This document shows, piece by piece, positions 9,199 to 18,579 of a stretch of 34,728 nt of DNA. The position numbers and the translations under genes are program-made. This DNA is from Patescibacteria group bacterium (GTDB lineage Bacteria; Patescibacteriota; Patescibacteriia; Buchananbacterales; UBA6539): contig JAQTYZ010000007.1 in the NCBI GenBank assembly GCA_028688055.1, positions 1 through 34,728 of the forward strand, in the 5' to 3' direction. The notes beneath the pieces are model-generated. The model worked only from the letters and a program-made list of their open reading frames with translations. It was not told the DNA's origin and did not search any database. Each line of letters begins with the position of its first letter. The stretch's first letter is position 1.

Positions 9199-9278
9199 AA
9201 GTTTTAAAAATAAATTTATTTTAAAAAGGCACCCGTCGCTGGGGGTTTTATTTTTTATTGATTTTGTTGGCGGTAATT
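9198..9278. repeat. Direct repeat copy R1 (81 bp), starting at the last base of tRNA-Met
   Basis: AAAGTTTTAAAAATAAATTTATTTTAAAAAGGCACCCGTCGCTGGGGG...GGCGGTAATT; near-identical copy at 9943-10023 (2 mismatches seen by eye). Confidence 0.9.
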
Positions 9279-9325
9279 GTTGAAAGGGTTATAAGTCAGC
9301 TTCACAGCTGATTTCTTTGTAAATG

Positions 9326-9350
9326 AAAAGAGAGCTGGTCGGGCTCTCTC
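9326..9350 (-). terminator. Terminator of the minus-strand cassette ORF
   Basis: Minus strand GAGAGAGCCCGACCAGCTCTCTTTTC. Confidence 0.6.
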
Positions 9351-9407
9351 GCCGTTAAGCGATTTCTTTTTGACCTGGTGAGTTTCTGGCGGGTAGCGGC
9401 TGAATTG

Positions 9408-9683
9408 CTATTCGAGATGATATTTGAAGGCAACCTCTGGATTAGCTTCTATCCAATCCGATAGATTGTCAACCATCTCATCTACTCCCTCGTCCCCTAT
9501 GCCTAGCTCTTCCCAGGCATCACCCCATAGCGTCATGTCGTTAACCGTCAAGGCAACCAGACAGGGTTGCCCGAAGACGACCCCTTCTTCGAAATAACGA
9601 GAGACAAACTCTCTCAAGCTATCCGGAAGCGTAGGGATTGCCTCCTTACTAACGGCATAGAAAGTGCCGGCTTGCTGACCCAT
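9408..9683 (-). CDS. Hypothetical acidic protein (91 aa), cassette gene
   Basis: Strong SD TAAGGAGGTACTGCTTCC-ATG, upstream promoter, downstream terminator; no family recognised. Confidence 0.7.
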   Translation of the reverse strand: MGQQAGTFYAVSKEAIPTLPDSLREFVSRYFEEGVVFGQPCLVALTVNDMTLWGDAWEELGIGDEGVDEMVDNLSDWIEANPEVAFKYHLE

Positions 9684-9799
9684 GGAAGCAGTACCTCCTT
9701 AAAGTTGTTTTCCTAGATTTAACCACTCATATTCGGAGATAATATTATTTATCAAAAAATATGAGGGGTTAAATAGAAGGCAAAAGAGCAACACTATAT

Positions 9800-9833
9800 A
9801 ATAGCATATATTTTAAGTTCTGTCAAGCATTTT
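9800..9833 (-). promoter_or_regulatory. Promoter TTGACA-17-TATTAT (extended TGC) for the 91-aa ORF
   Basis: Minus strand TTGACAgaacttaaaatatatgcTATTAT. Confidence 0.75.
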
Positions 9834-9877
9834 CGGAAAATATAAAAAGTAAAAAATTACTATCTTAAGCTATAAGT

Positions 9878-10023
9878 CAACTGCCCCCATTGCTTGATTT
9901 CCTTAATTAAGGGGTTTAAGATTTTTTTGGTCAGGGCTACCCAAAGTTTTAAAAATAAATTTATTTTAAAAAGGCACCCGTCGCTGGGGGTTTTATTTTT
10001 TACTGATTTTATTGGCGGTAATT
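9878..10023. repeat. Long repeat copy R2 (contains the 81-bp repeat)
   Basis: CAACTGCCCCCATTGCTTG...GGTTTAAGATTTTTTTGGTCAGGGCTACCCAAAGTTTTAAAAATAAATTT...; similar to 11282-11405. Confidence 0.85.
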
Positions 10024-10113
10024 ACTAACCAGGTGCTAAGTAGAATATTTAACAAATCGCCGAACCACCGCCACAGCGGGACGAGCAGGCGATTTTTTGG
10101 TATACTCTCAAAT

Positions 10114-11253
10114 ATGAAAGAAAAATTAAATTATTTTTGGGTACCAATAATAATTTGCATTTTATTCTACTCCATTTTTTTGGGGCTCAAACTATATCAA
10201 AATAATTTTGATTTAAGCAGTTTTATTATCTTAGGTGATAAGTTTGTAAATAATGAAGCTCCCCCGGACCGAGTAATGGTTATCACTGATTCTTACGGTT
10301 ATGATGGTCAATTTTATTATCGTTTAGCCCTTAACCCATTTACTCAAGAAAAGACAGCTTACGGTATCACCTTAGATCAGCCAGCGTTGCGTCACCAAAG
10401 AATTTTATACCCATTAATAATTTGGCTAAGCGCACTCGGAAATTCTCAGGCGACTCCTTTGATAATGATTATAGTAAACATCGTTTCGCTCTTTGGCTTA
10501 ACCGGTCTCGCAATTAAACTCACCAAAGATAATAATCAACCCTTATGGTTCTCCATGATAATCCCTCTATACCCTGCTTTTCTGATTGCACTCTCGCGTG
10601 ATCTTACCGAAATATTATCTTCTTTTTTATTAATATTTGGGTATTTATTTTTTACTAAGAATAGATACTATTTTTCAGTTACACTATTAACCCTAGCCGT
10701 CTTAACCAGAGAGACGACCTTAATTTTTCCGACGATTATTTCCCTATACTTTTTTATTCTCTTTATTATAAATAAAAAAAGAACTGAATTAACTAGGGCC
10801 CTCATATTCTTTTTGCCCCTCGCCGTTTATGCCATCTGGCAAATAATATTATACAAAATATGGGGTCAACTGCCGTTCCTACTAAGCAATAGCCTTAACA
10901 TAACTTACCCGCTAAAAGGTTTGGGCTATATATTCTACTTTAAAACTTTCACGGCCAAACTCAGAATATTGGAAGTAATATATTTACTGGGTGTGATAAT
11001 CTTGGGAGCGATAAATTTTAAAAAAATTTCTGACTGGCCATTAAAACTTACTTGGTTATCGTATGTAATTTTATCTTGCTTCTATGCTAAATGGATTTGG
11101 TCTGAAGATTGGACTTTTTTCAGAGCTTTTACCGAATTGTATATTTTTAGTTTCATTCTAGTCCTAAAAGGGAATAATTATTATGTAAAAAAAATATTAT
11201 TTTTTTCCACCATAGCTATGACCGGAGTAATCTTATTAAAAATTTTCATTTAG
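10114..11253 (+). CDS. Polytopic membrane protein (glycosyltransferase-like), function unknown
   Basis: Multiple TM segments; leaderless-type extended -10 TGGTATACT ends 7 nt before ATG 10114 (track start 10012 judged too early). Confidence 0.75.
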   Translation: MKEKLNYFWVPIIICILFYSIFLGLKLYQNNFDLSSFIILGDKFVNNEAPPDRVMVITDSYGYDGQFYYRLALNPFTQEKTAYGITLDQPALRHQRILYPLIIWLSALGNSQATPLIMIIVNIVSLFGLTGLAIKLTKDNNQPLWFSMIIPLYPAFLIALSRDLTEILSSFLLIFGYLFFTKNRYYFSVTLLTLAVLTRETTLIFPTIISLYFFILFIINKKRTELTRALIFFLPLAVYAIWQIILYKIWGQLPFLLSNSLNITYPLKGLGYIFYFKTFTAKLRILEVIYLLGVIILGAINFKKISDWPLKLTWLSYVILSCFYAKWIWSEDWTFFRAFTELYIFSFILVLKGNNYYVKKILFFSTIAMTGVILLKIFI

Positions 11254-11281
11254 TCTACAACATCCGGCTTGAACTAACAGC

Positions 11282-11405
11282 CAACTACCGCTATTGCTTG
11301 TTTGCCTTGATTAAAGGGTTTAAGATTTTTTTGGTCAGGGTTACTAAAGTTTTAAAAATAAATTTATTTTAAAAAGCCCCCACTGACTGGGGGTTTCATT
11401 TTTAC
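11282..11405. repeat. Long repeat copy R3
   Basis: CAACTACCGCTATTGCTTG...GGTTTAAGATTTTTTTGGTCAGGGTTACTAAAGTTTTAAAAATAAATTTATTTTAAAAAG; same order as R2. Confidence 0.8.
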
Positions 11406-11431
11406 CTAAATTTAGATATAATTGAATTAAT

Positions 11432-11899
11432 ATGTTTCTCACTATTCACGCGACTGCCGGCGTTTTAATCGCCGAGTCAACCAATAATGTTTTAATCGCC
11501 TTGAGCGCCGGGCTAATCTCTCATTTTATCCTAGACATCATCCCCCACGGCGACCAGCACTTGGCGGCGGAGCGTTTTAAATTTACCAAAAATGAAGTGG
11601 TCAAATTACTTAATATTGGTTTTGTTGATAGCATTATAACCCTGGTAACCTTAACCACACTGTATCTAACCGGCCACCTCACCATTACACCAACCCTGAT
11701 TGCCGCCCTAACGGGCTGCCTCTTGCCTGATTTTTTAAATTCGGTCTATTTGACGACTGGTTCGCGATGGCTTAAACATTTTTTCTATTTTCAAAATGAA
11801 ATTCATTTTATATTAAATAGCTTTACAATAAATTTAAAAGTAGGATTGATCGTACAGGCACTTTTCTTGGTGACTTTTCTCGAAATGGTTCTTCACTAA
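11432..11899 (+). CDS. Membrane-bound metal-dependent hydrolase-like protein (DUF457/YdjM-like)
   Basis: 'HATAGVLIAE...GLISHFILDIIPHGD' His/Asp motif plus TM segments. Confidence 0.55.
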   Translation: MFLTIHATAGVLIAESTNNVLIALSAGLISHFILDIIPHGDQHLAAERFKFTKNEVVKLLNIGFVDSIITLVTLTTLYLTGHLTITPTLIAALTGCLLPDFLNSVYLTTGSRWLKHFFYFQNEIHFILNSFTINLKVGLIVQALFLVTFLEMVLH

Positions 11900-11910
11900 T
11901 AACGATAACT

Positions 11911-11938
11911 AAAAACCGCCCCAACTGGGGCGGTTTTT
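11911..11938. terminator. Bidirectional terminator between convergent genes
   Basis: AAAAACCGCCCCAACTGGGGCGGTTTTT. Confidence 0.9.
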
Positions 11939-11944
11939 AGTTTG

Positions 11945-13213
11945 CTAAAATTTTAAAAGTTTTTTAAATTCAGCGGCTTCCTTAAACGGCCCGATTAAAG
12001 CCAAGCTGATTTTTTTTTCGTCAATAACTTCTTGAGCGACGGCTAAAACCTGATCAGCGGTAACTTCAAAAATATCTTTAATTCTTTCTTCGGGCGTATT
12101 AATCCGGCCTAATAATAATTCCTGCTTGCTATACCAATCAACCACACTCTCCGAATCTTCGAGCTGCAACACAAAGCGTCCTTTCAAAAATTCCTTGGCC
12201 GATTTTAATTCTTGGGCCGTTACTCCTTCGTCTCGAACTTTTTTAAGCTCGGCTAAAATTAATTCAATGGCACTATGAATACGGCTTTTGTCTAGCCCGG
12301 CATTAACGGCAAAATAACCGACATCCTGATAAGCTGAGGTATCCGACTTAACATAATAAGCTAAACTGTTTTGTTCACGGACTGATAAAAATAATCTTGA
12401 ACTCATATTACCACCCATAATCACGCTCAATAAATACAGCGGATAAAGCTTTGGATCAGACAATGAATAAGCCGGAAAAGCCAACCCCAGTTGAACCTGT
12501 TCCGTATCTTTAAACTTGACCGCGGCTCTGGGCTCGGTCTGGTCAGTAATTAATTCCGGATAATTAATTTTAGCACCGGTTTTGGCGTGTAGGTTAAAAT
12601 ATTTTTCAACCAACTCGTTGACTTGGCTCTCATCAAATGACCCCGAAATGCCCAAAACCATATTGGTCGGATGATAAAATTTTTCTTTATATTCCAAAAT
12701 CTTTTCGCGGCTGACATTTTTAATAACCGACTTCGGGCCGGCAATTGACCAACCAAGCGACTGGTTACCAAAAATTGTTTCTTCAAGCAAAATATCAAGG
12801 GACATCAAGGGATTGTCGTCGTACATATTAATTTCTTCTAAAATGACTCCCCTCTCCTTATTGATTTCCGTCGGATCAAATTTGGCATGGAATAACATAT
12901 CAGACAAAACATCAAAAGCTAATTCAATTTCTTCGGCCGCGGCTTTAATATAATAGCCGGTGTGGTCTTTGCCGGTAAAGGCATTATAGTCAGCGCCAAC
13001 CGAATCAAGTTCCTTGGTTAAATCAAGACTGGTTGGGCGCTTCGTTGTTCCTTTGAATAGTAAATGCTCCACAAAATGAGAAACGCCGCTAACATCTTCT
13101 GTTTCATAACGAGAACCAACAGATAACAGTACTAAAACAGTAACCGCCTTAGTTTCCTTCAGCGGTGCCAATACTAACTTGATGCCATTAGCCAACTCCG
13201 TTTTTTTAAACAT
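11945..13213 (-). CDS. M16-family zinc metallopeptidase
   Basis: 'GVSHFVEHLLFKGT' (HxxEH) with downstream conserved Glu; M16 C-terminal domain. Confidence 0.95.
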   Translation of the reverse strand: MFKKTELANGIKLVLAPLKETKAVTVLVLLSVGSRYETEDVSGVSHFVEHLLFKGTTKRPTSLDLTKELDSVGADYNAFTGKDHTGYYIKAAAEEIELAFDVLSDMLFHAKFDPTEINKERGVILEEINMYDDNPLMSLDILLEETIFGNQSLGWSIAGPKSVIKNVSREKILEYKEKFYHPTNMVLGISGSFDESQVNELVEKYFNLHAKTGAKINYPELITDQTEPRAAVKFKDTEQVQLGLAFPAYSLSDPKLYPLYLLSVIMGGNMSSRLFLSVREQNSLAYYVKSDTSAYQDVGYFAVNAGLDKSRIHSAIELILAELKKVRDEGVTAQELKSAKEFLKGRFVLQLEDSESVVDWYSKQELLLGRINTPEERIKDIFEVTADQVLAVAQEVIDEKKISLALIGPFKEAAEFKKLLKF

Positions 13214-13216
13214 ACA

Positions 13217-14608
13217 TTAATTGCCGTCAAATTTAGCTTTTAAATAATTAACAACTTCATCAATTTTAACTCTTTCTTGTTTCATCGTATCGCGATCACG
13301 GATTGTCACCGCTTGATCGTTCAAACTTTCAAAGTCAATCGTCAGGCAATACGGCGTTCCAATCTCATCCTGCCGCCGATAGCGACGGCCAATGCTTTGC
13401 GTCTCATCATAGTGAACAGAAAAATGCTGTCTTAAAGCTTGGGCTAAGGGTTGCGAAAGTTCTTTTAATTCATCTTTTTTAGACAACGGCAAAACCGCCA
13501 CTTGATAAGGCGCTAATTTTTTGGGGAACTTCATCACAATTCTGGTTTCCGTTTTACCGTCAGCCGTTGGCGCTGCTTCTTCATGATAGGCCGCCACTAA
13601 GACTGCCAAAACGCTGCGATCAACGCCCCAAGTCGGTTCGATAACATGCGGAACAAATTTTTCATTAGTTTCCGGATCAGTATATTGTAAATCTTGTCCG
13701 CTAAATTTAGCGTGCTGATTCAAATCATAATCAGTGCGATAAGCTAAACCGTACAATTCATCTCGACCAAAGGGAAAATTAAACTCAATATCAACGGTGC
13801 GCTTTGAATAGTGGGCTAAATCCTCAGCTTCAATTTCATGATAAAAAACATCTTCCGCTTTTAAGCCCAGCGCCTCGACCCATTCTTTCATTTCGTTTAA
13901 CCAATGTTCAAAATATTTCTGCCAATCTTGCTCGCGAACAAAGTATTCAATTTCCATCTGCTCAAACTCGCGCGTTCTAAAAGTAAAATTACCGGGCGTA
14001 ATTTCATTGCGAAAGGCTTTACCAACCTGGGCGATACCAAACGGAAAGCCGGTTCGCGTTGAGTCAATAACATTTTTAAAATCAACAAACATCGCCTGGG
14101 CCGTCTCCGGTCTGAGATAAGCCACCGCACTTTCATCTTCAAGCGGACCGACGAAGGTCTTGAACATCAAATTAAATTTGCGGACCGAAGTTAATTCGCC
14201 ACCGCACTCGGGACAAATTTTTAATTCCTTGGGTGATTCCTTCATCGTCCCCAGGTCGGGCTTAATCCCCTGCGCGGCCAACAAATGATCAGCGCGAAAT
14301 CGTTTTTTACATTTTTTACAATCAACTAACGGATCGGTAAAATTAGCCAAGTGACCTGAGGCGGCCCAAACTTTTGGATTCATCAAAATTGAGGCATCAA
14401 GGCCAACCATATCACCGCGGCCATGAACAAACCGCTGCCACCACATTCGCTTGATATTATTTTTCAGTTCAACACCAAGTGGGCCATAATCCCAAGTATT
14501 GGCAAAACCGCCGTAAATTTCAGACGACGGAAAAATAAAGCCTCGTCGTTTAGCGAGCGAGACTAGCTTGAGCATCATTTCACTTTCAGCCTTGGCTTTT
14601 TTTGACAT
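13217..14608 (-). CDS. glyQS: Glycyl-tRNA synthetase (single-chain dimeric type)
   Basis: 'RRGFIFPSSEIYGGFANTWDYGPLGVELKNNIKRMWW', 'LRPETAQAMFVDFKNV', 'EFEQMEIEYF', C-terminal anticodon-binding domain. Confidence 0.97.
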   Translation of the reverse strand: MSKKAKAESEMMLKLVSLAKRRGFIFPSSEIYGGFANTWDYGPLGVELKNNIKRMWWQRFVHGRGDMVGLDASILMNPKVWAASGHLANFTDPLVDCKKCKKRFRADHLLAAQGIKPDLGTMKESPKELKICPECGGELTSVRKFNLMFKTFVGPLEDESAVAYLRPETAQAMFVDFKNVIDSTRTGFPFGIAQVGKAFRNEITPGNFTFRTREFEQMEIEYFVREQDWQKYFEHWLNEMKEWVEALGLKAEDVFYHEIEAEDLAHYSKRTVDIEFNFPFGRDELYGLAYRTDYDLNQHAKFSGQDLQYTDPETNEKFVPHVIEPTWGVDRSVLAVLVAAYHEEAAPTADGKTETRIVMKFPKKLAPYQVAVLPLSKKDELKELSQPLAQALRQHFSVHYDETQSIGRRYRRQDEIGTPYCLTIDFESLNDQAVTIRDRDTMKQERVKIDEVVNYLKAKFDGN

Positions 14609-14657
14609 AACAGTAGTTTAGCCGATTTCACGGCTTTTTTCAAGTCAGCGGTATAAC

Positions 14658-15221
14658 CTAGATAATAAAAGCTAAGGCCACAGCAGCGCTGATGGCGACC
14701 GAAATATTATCGTTAATTTTCCAAGGCAAACTTTCAACAATGGCCGCCACCACCGACGCCTTAAAACCGACCGACGAGACCGCCAGCCACGACATATTCG
14801 GCACCATCCATTTTAATAAAATAGCCGCCCCCAGTGAGCCAAAAATAATAAAAGCAATTGACCCGGCGTAGGTTTTATCTTTATTCCAAGCTAACGCGGT
14901 CGCCCGATAGTACCGACCAAACAAAGTTGCCATACCATCCCCGAGGGCCAAAATGGCCCAACTCGCGGCCACTACTGGCAACGGAAAAATTAAGGCCAAA
15001 ACAATTAAGACTAAAACATAAAAAACGCCGCCATTTTTGTAATCAGTTTCGCCGCGTCGATAAAAATGTCTTTTTATTTTTAGCTTGGGCACAATTATCA
15101 TCGTCAGTACTAATAATAACAATAATAATAATACCACCTGCCATTGCTGCAAAAACTTAAGCAGTAAAGCAAAAATTAATAGAAAAATATGAGCGACTTG
15201 TCTTTTTTCTTCTTTAAACAT
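14658..15221 (-). CDS. Phosphatidate cytidylyltransferase/dolichol kinase-like membrane protein
   Basis: 'KRQVAHIFL...' and 'ALGDGMATLFGR...KTYAGSIAFIIFG' CTP-transferase-type motifs; start reset to the internal Met MFKEEKRQ. Confidence 0.65.
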   Translation of the reverse strand: MFKEEKRQVAHIFLLIFALLLKFLQQWQVVLLLLLLLVLTMIIVPKLKIKRHFYRRGETDYKNGGVFYVLVLIVLALIFPLPVVAASWAILALGDGMATLFGRYYRATALAWNKDKTYAGSIAFIIFGSLGAAILLKWMVPNMSWLAVSSVGFKASVVAAIVESLPWKINDNISVAISAAVALAFII

Positions 15222-15222
15222 T

Positions 15223-18200
15223 TTAACCAAAAATACTTTTATCCCCGCGCGATTCCGGTTTACTTTCAGTCGCTGAGGTTGTCGTGACGGGTTTTTGTTC
15301 TTCAACTGCCGTCTTGGTCTCGTTAATGACCTCGGGTTCAGCTTTTAGCTCTGGCTGGACATCGACGTCATTTACTTTAGGCTCGACTTTGACTTCAGCT
15401 GGTTTAATTTCCGTCATAATATTTTGAGTATTAGGGTCAGTCAAAATTTCTTCAGTCTTTGGCTGAGAGGCTTTAGCCTTTAAGACATCAGCCAATGATT
15501 CGCGGCTGACGCCAACGGAAGATAAATCAATTTTCGCTTCGGGTGGTTCAGTTTTTTCAACCGGAGTCCCAGCGACAACTTCCCTTGGGACTGACGGTTC
15601 TAACTTCGCCGCTTCACCTTTCTGAGCTTCGCCTCGGGCTAACGGAATATCAGCTCCAACCAGCGCTTCGCGTTGTTTCGACAACAAATCAATATCGCCG
15701 GTCTTGGTTGGCTCATACCCCAACTTTTCAGCAGTTACATAATAAATATTATTATTAACCAAGAATGAATATCGTCCACGCGCGTCGGTTAAGCGAGTTT
15801 CCAAAAGCTTGTTGTATTTCTTGTCGTAAATTCTGGTGATCGCCCGACCCAGCGGTTTTTTCGATTTTTTGTCGTAAACAATTCCCCAATTTTTTGGTCG
15901 ACGCTGATAACCCAATCGTCTAAAGACGATATAAAGCACGCAGTTTAATCCTAGCAAACTCCAAGTTAGCGCCGACGGACTGATGACCACTGAAAAAATA
16001 GCTAGCGGGATTGAAGCGAAAGCCAGGGCGTACTGAATTTTTCGCAAATAATACTGGAAAATAACTTGCCAAGCCGGCTTTTCCTGAACTTGCGGATCAA
16101 GCGGAATATTAACCACAATATCAGCCTTACGATCAGTCACCACAATCTCCTCGCCATGATACAAATCTAAAAACTTAACATCTTCTTTGTCATCTTTGAG
16201 ATAATTGGTTGGAAAATCAAACCGCGGTTTAGTAACGGTAATATAATAAGTTCCCGGTTCGGTTAAAAAATTATAACGACCCTGTTTATCAGTGACCCGA
16301 GACTGAATTAAACGGTTTTTGTCCTGACTGTAAAGACGAACAATCGCTAAGTCAACCGGCTGTTTGGTTAAAGAATTATAAACCGTGCCCCATTTCTTGC
16401 GGCGACGGCGGAAGAGAACGGCAAAGGGCTGAGTGAAGAAATATTGAAGATAGGTCGCAAAATTAAAAAATGAAAAAGAAGCAAAAGTGTTGACCGTCAC
16501 CGTTAAGGCAACCATCGGTGCGGCTTGAGCATTGACTTGTTCGACGACCGGATTGTCAATGATATTTTTAGTGAAAAATTTCTCAATATTACTCAAAACT
16601 TCCTGCAAATTTAATTCGCTATTATCGGCCGGCGAGGTGCAGCCCGGATCAGCCGGAAAATCAACCAAGCCATCACCATCATTATCGTGACCATCAAGAC
16701 AAGCGGTTAAAGTAATACGAAAATCAGGCGGCAAGGCACAGTCGGTTGGACAAGACCAAGATGTTTCTGAATCTTCACAAATACCGTTGCCACAACACGG
16801 AGTTTTAGGCTGACAGCTGCAAGTAGTTAAATTAATATTTTGGCACAGCGTACAGGCCTCATCGCAACCCGGGGCGCAAGAACGAATTTCCGGCGGTCGA
16901 TCACGGTCTAAATTACAATTATTCAAATCATTGCATTGACGGGTTTGTAAACCGTTTGAACAAACACCCCAAGTTGGACAAGTCCAATTGGGTGAACAAA
17001 GCTCAATACAATCGGCAAGACAAGAAGTATGAGTCTCACCATTTTCACAGATGCCATTACCGCAATATGGCACAATGTCTTCACAAGTACATTGCGCCAG
17101 ATTAATTGTTTGATCCTGTCGACAGGATAAGCCAGTACAACTGGTACCGCAGACTTGCTGCGTCGGCGGCCGATTGATCGGGACGGCACAACCATTGCGG
17201 TCGACGCAATTTCTAGTTTGGATTCCGGAAACTGGACAGATCAGTGGCTGCCAATCATCACACTGCCAGTTTGACAGACAGTCGACGTGACAATCAACTT
17301 GGCAACTATAAGGATCTTCGGTGGGCGGTTCACAAGTGCCATTACCGCAACAGTTAGGAACAGTGACTAAATTACAAGTGGCCGGATCAACCTGTTGGCA
17401 CGGACCGGCCACGACCCCATCGCAAGCATTACAGGTTTCTTGATATTGATAATCGGATTGGCATTTTGGGGCTGTTGAATCGACACAAGTCATCGTCCAA
17501 TTATTACTTTGATCACAAACACTATGAGTACAAGAAAAATTAGGAGTACAGGCACAGCCATCATCACCCGACGTGGAGCCATCCGAACAGGTTGAAGCCG
17601 GGTAGTCACAAAAACCGTTATGGTCATCGTCGATACCATTATTACAAAGCTCCGTCCCGCCAGCCGTAGTAAATGAACCGGTATAAATTGACTGCAATAT
17701 TCCGGCGGACGAGGTAATTTTATAGAAATAGACGGTATTCGGATTGATACCACTAATATTTTGACTGTACGCGGTACCAGCCAAACCACTAATCGAGCCG
17801 CCGCTATATGACGTGGTTAAACCCCAGGCCAAAATTGATTGGGTGGTTTGGCACTGTGTTAACCAATTGATAATTGAGGAGGTGTTAGCAGGAATGGACG
17901 AAACTCCCGATATTAAAAGTTCGGTCTGGCAAGTGGCGGAACAGCAATCGCCGGAAGCAGTATTATTATCATCACACTGTTCGCCGGGATCAATCACGCC
18001 GTTACCACAGCCCTGTTCAAGCTGACAGACCGCTGAACAACCGTCGCCGGAAATAATGTTGTGATCATCACATTCTTCGCCAGGATTAACCACGCCATCA
18101 CCGCAAACCGGTGGCATGGCGCATGACTGGGTTGGAGTCGTTACCACACAACCATTGGTGCAAACGCCACTCTGGACACCATTAACACAAGCACCCCACG

Positions 18201-18579
18201 AACAAACTAAAGGGGTCGGGGTACAGATTATAACGCCGCTATTTTGGCATAAGCAGCTGGTATTGCAAGAATAATTAGTCGCGCAGTCGCTATCTTGTTC
18301 ACAAGCCTCACCAACTTCAATCGTGCCATTGCCGCACACCGGACAAGAACAGTTGGCTTTACAGGAATTATTATAACAATTGCCGGCGCCGGCTGATCCG
18401 TCGCAGGTTTCCCCGGTTTCCAAAATACCATTGCCACAGACCGTTTGAATATTGGCATTAACATTAATCGTCGTGGCCGAAGCAATCGGCAAGGTTAACC
18501 AAATAAAAAAAAGACTGCCAAAAAATGATGCAATAAATAGGCCAATTACCTTAGACTGATTTTGGTAACTTCTGGTCAT
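15223..18579 (-). CDS. Large Cys-rich secreted/surface protein with DUF4215-like repeats and two carboxypeptidase-regulatory-like domains
   Basis: N-terminal signal/TM; repeated 'CGDGVVNPGEECDDHNxxSGDGCSAVCQ' and 'CGNGICExxETxxxCxxDC'; two 'WGxVYDxxxKxPxxxAixRiYdkxxnxLlesRxTDxxGRYxFL' domains between TM pairs. Confidence 0.8.
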   Translation of the reverse strand: MTRSYQNQSKVIGLFIASFFGSLFFIWLTLPIASATTINVNANIQTVCGNGILETGETCDGSAGAGNCYNNSCKANCSCPVCGNGTIEVGEACEQDSDCATNYSCNTSCLCQNSGVIICTPTPLVCSWGACVNGVQSGVCTNGCVVTTPTQSCAMPPVCGDGVVNPGEECDDHNIISGDGCSAVCQLEQGCGNGVIDPGEQCDDNNTASGDCCSATCQTELLISGVSSIPANTSSIINWLTQCQTTQSILAWGLTTSYSGGSISGLAGTAYSQNISGINPNTVYFYKITSSAGILQSIYTGSFTTAGGTELCNNGIDDDHNGFCDYPASTCSDGSTSGDDGCACTPNFSCTHSVCDQSNNWTMTCVDSTAPKCQSDYQYQETCNACDGVVAGPCQQVDPATCNLVTVPNCCGNGTCEPPTEDPYSCQVDCHVDCLSNWQCDDWQPLICPVSGIQTRNCVDRNGCAVPINRPPTQQVCGTSCTGLSCRQDQTINLAQCTCEDIVPYCGNGICENGETHTSCLADCIELCSPNWTCPTWGVCSNGLQTRQCNDLNNCNLDRDRPPEIRSCAPGCDEACTLCQNINLTTCSCQPKTPCCGNGICEDSETSWSCPTDCALPPDFRITLTACLDGHDNDGDGLVDFPADPGCTSPADNSELNLQEVLSNIEKFFTKNIIDNPVVEQVNAQAAPMVALTVTVNTFASFSFFNFATYLQYFFTQPFAVLFRRRRKKWGTVYNSLTKQPVDLAIVRLYSQDKNRLIQSRVTDKQGRYNFLTEPGTYYITVTKPRFDFPTNYLKDDKEDVKFLDLYHGEEIVVTDRKADIVVNIPLDPQVQEKPAWQVIFQYYLRKIQYALAFASIPLAIFSVVISPSALTWSLLGLNCVLYIVFRRLGYQRRPKNWGIVYDKKSKKPLGRAITRIYDKKYNKLLETRLTDARGRYSFLVNNNIYYVTAEKLGYEPTKTGDIDLLSKQREALVGADIPLARGEAQKGEAAKLEPSVPREVVAGTPVEKTEPPEAKIDLSSVGVSRESLADVLKAKASQPKTEEILTDPNTQNIMTEIKPAEVKVEPKVNDVDVQPELKAEPEVINETKTAVEEQKPVTTTSATESKPESRGDKSIFG

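Noticed and set aside
9198-9255. R1 as a simple terminator for the tRNA operon
   Set aside because: Termination may be one function, but an 81-bp near-perfect copy 745 bp away exceeds what a terminator needs; kept as a repeat.
17490-18485. Repeated CGNG...C motifs considered as tandem DNA repeats or a CRISPR-like array
   Set aside because: Periodicity is at protein level (Cys-rich modules) with divergent nucleotide sequence and irregular spacing.
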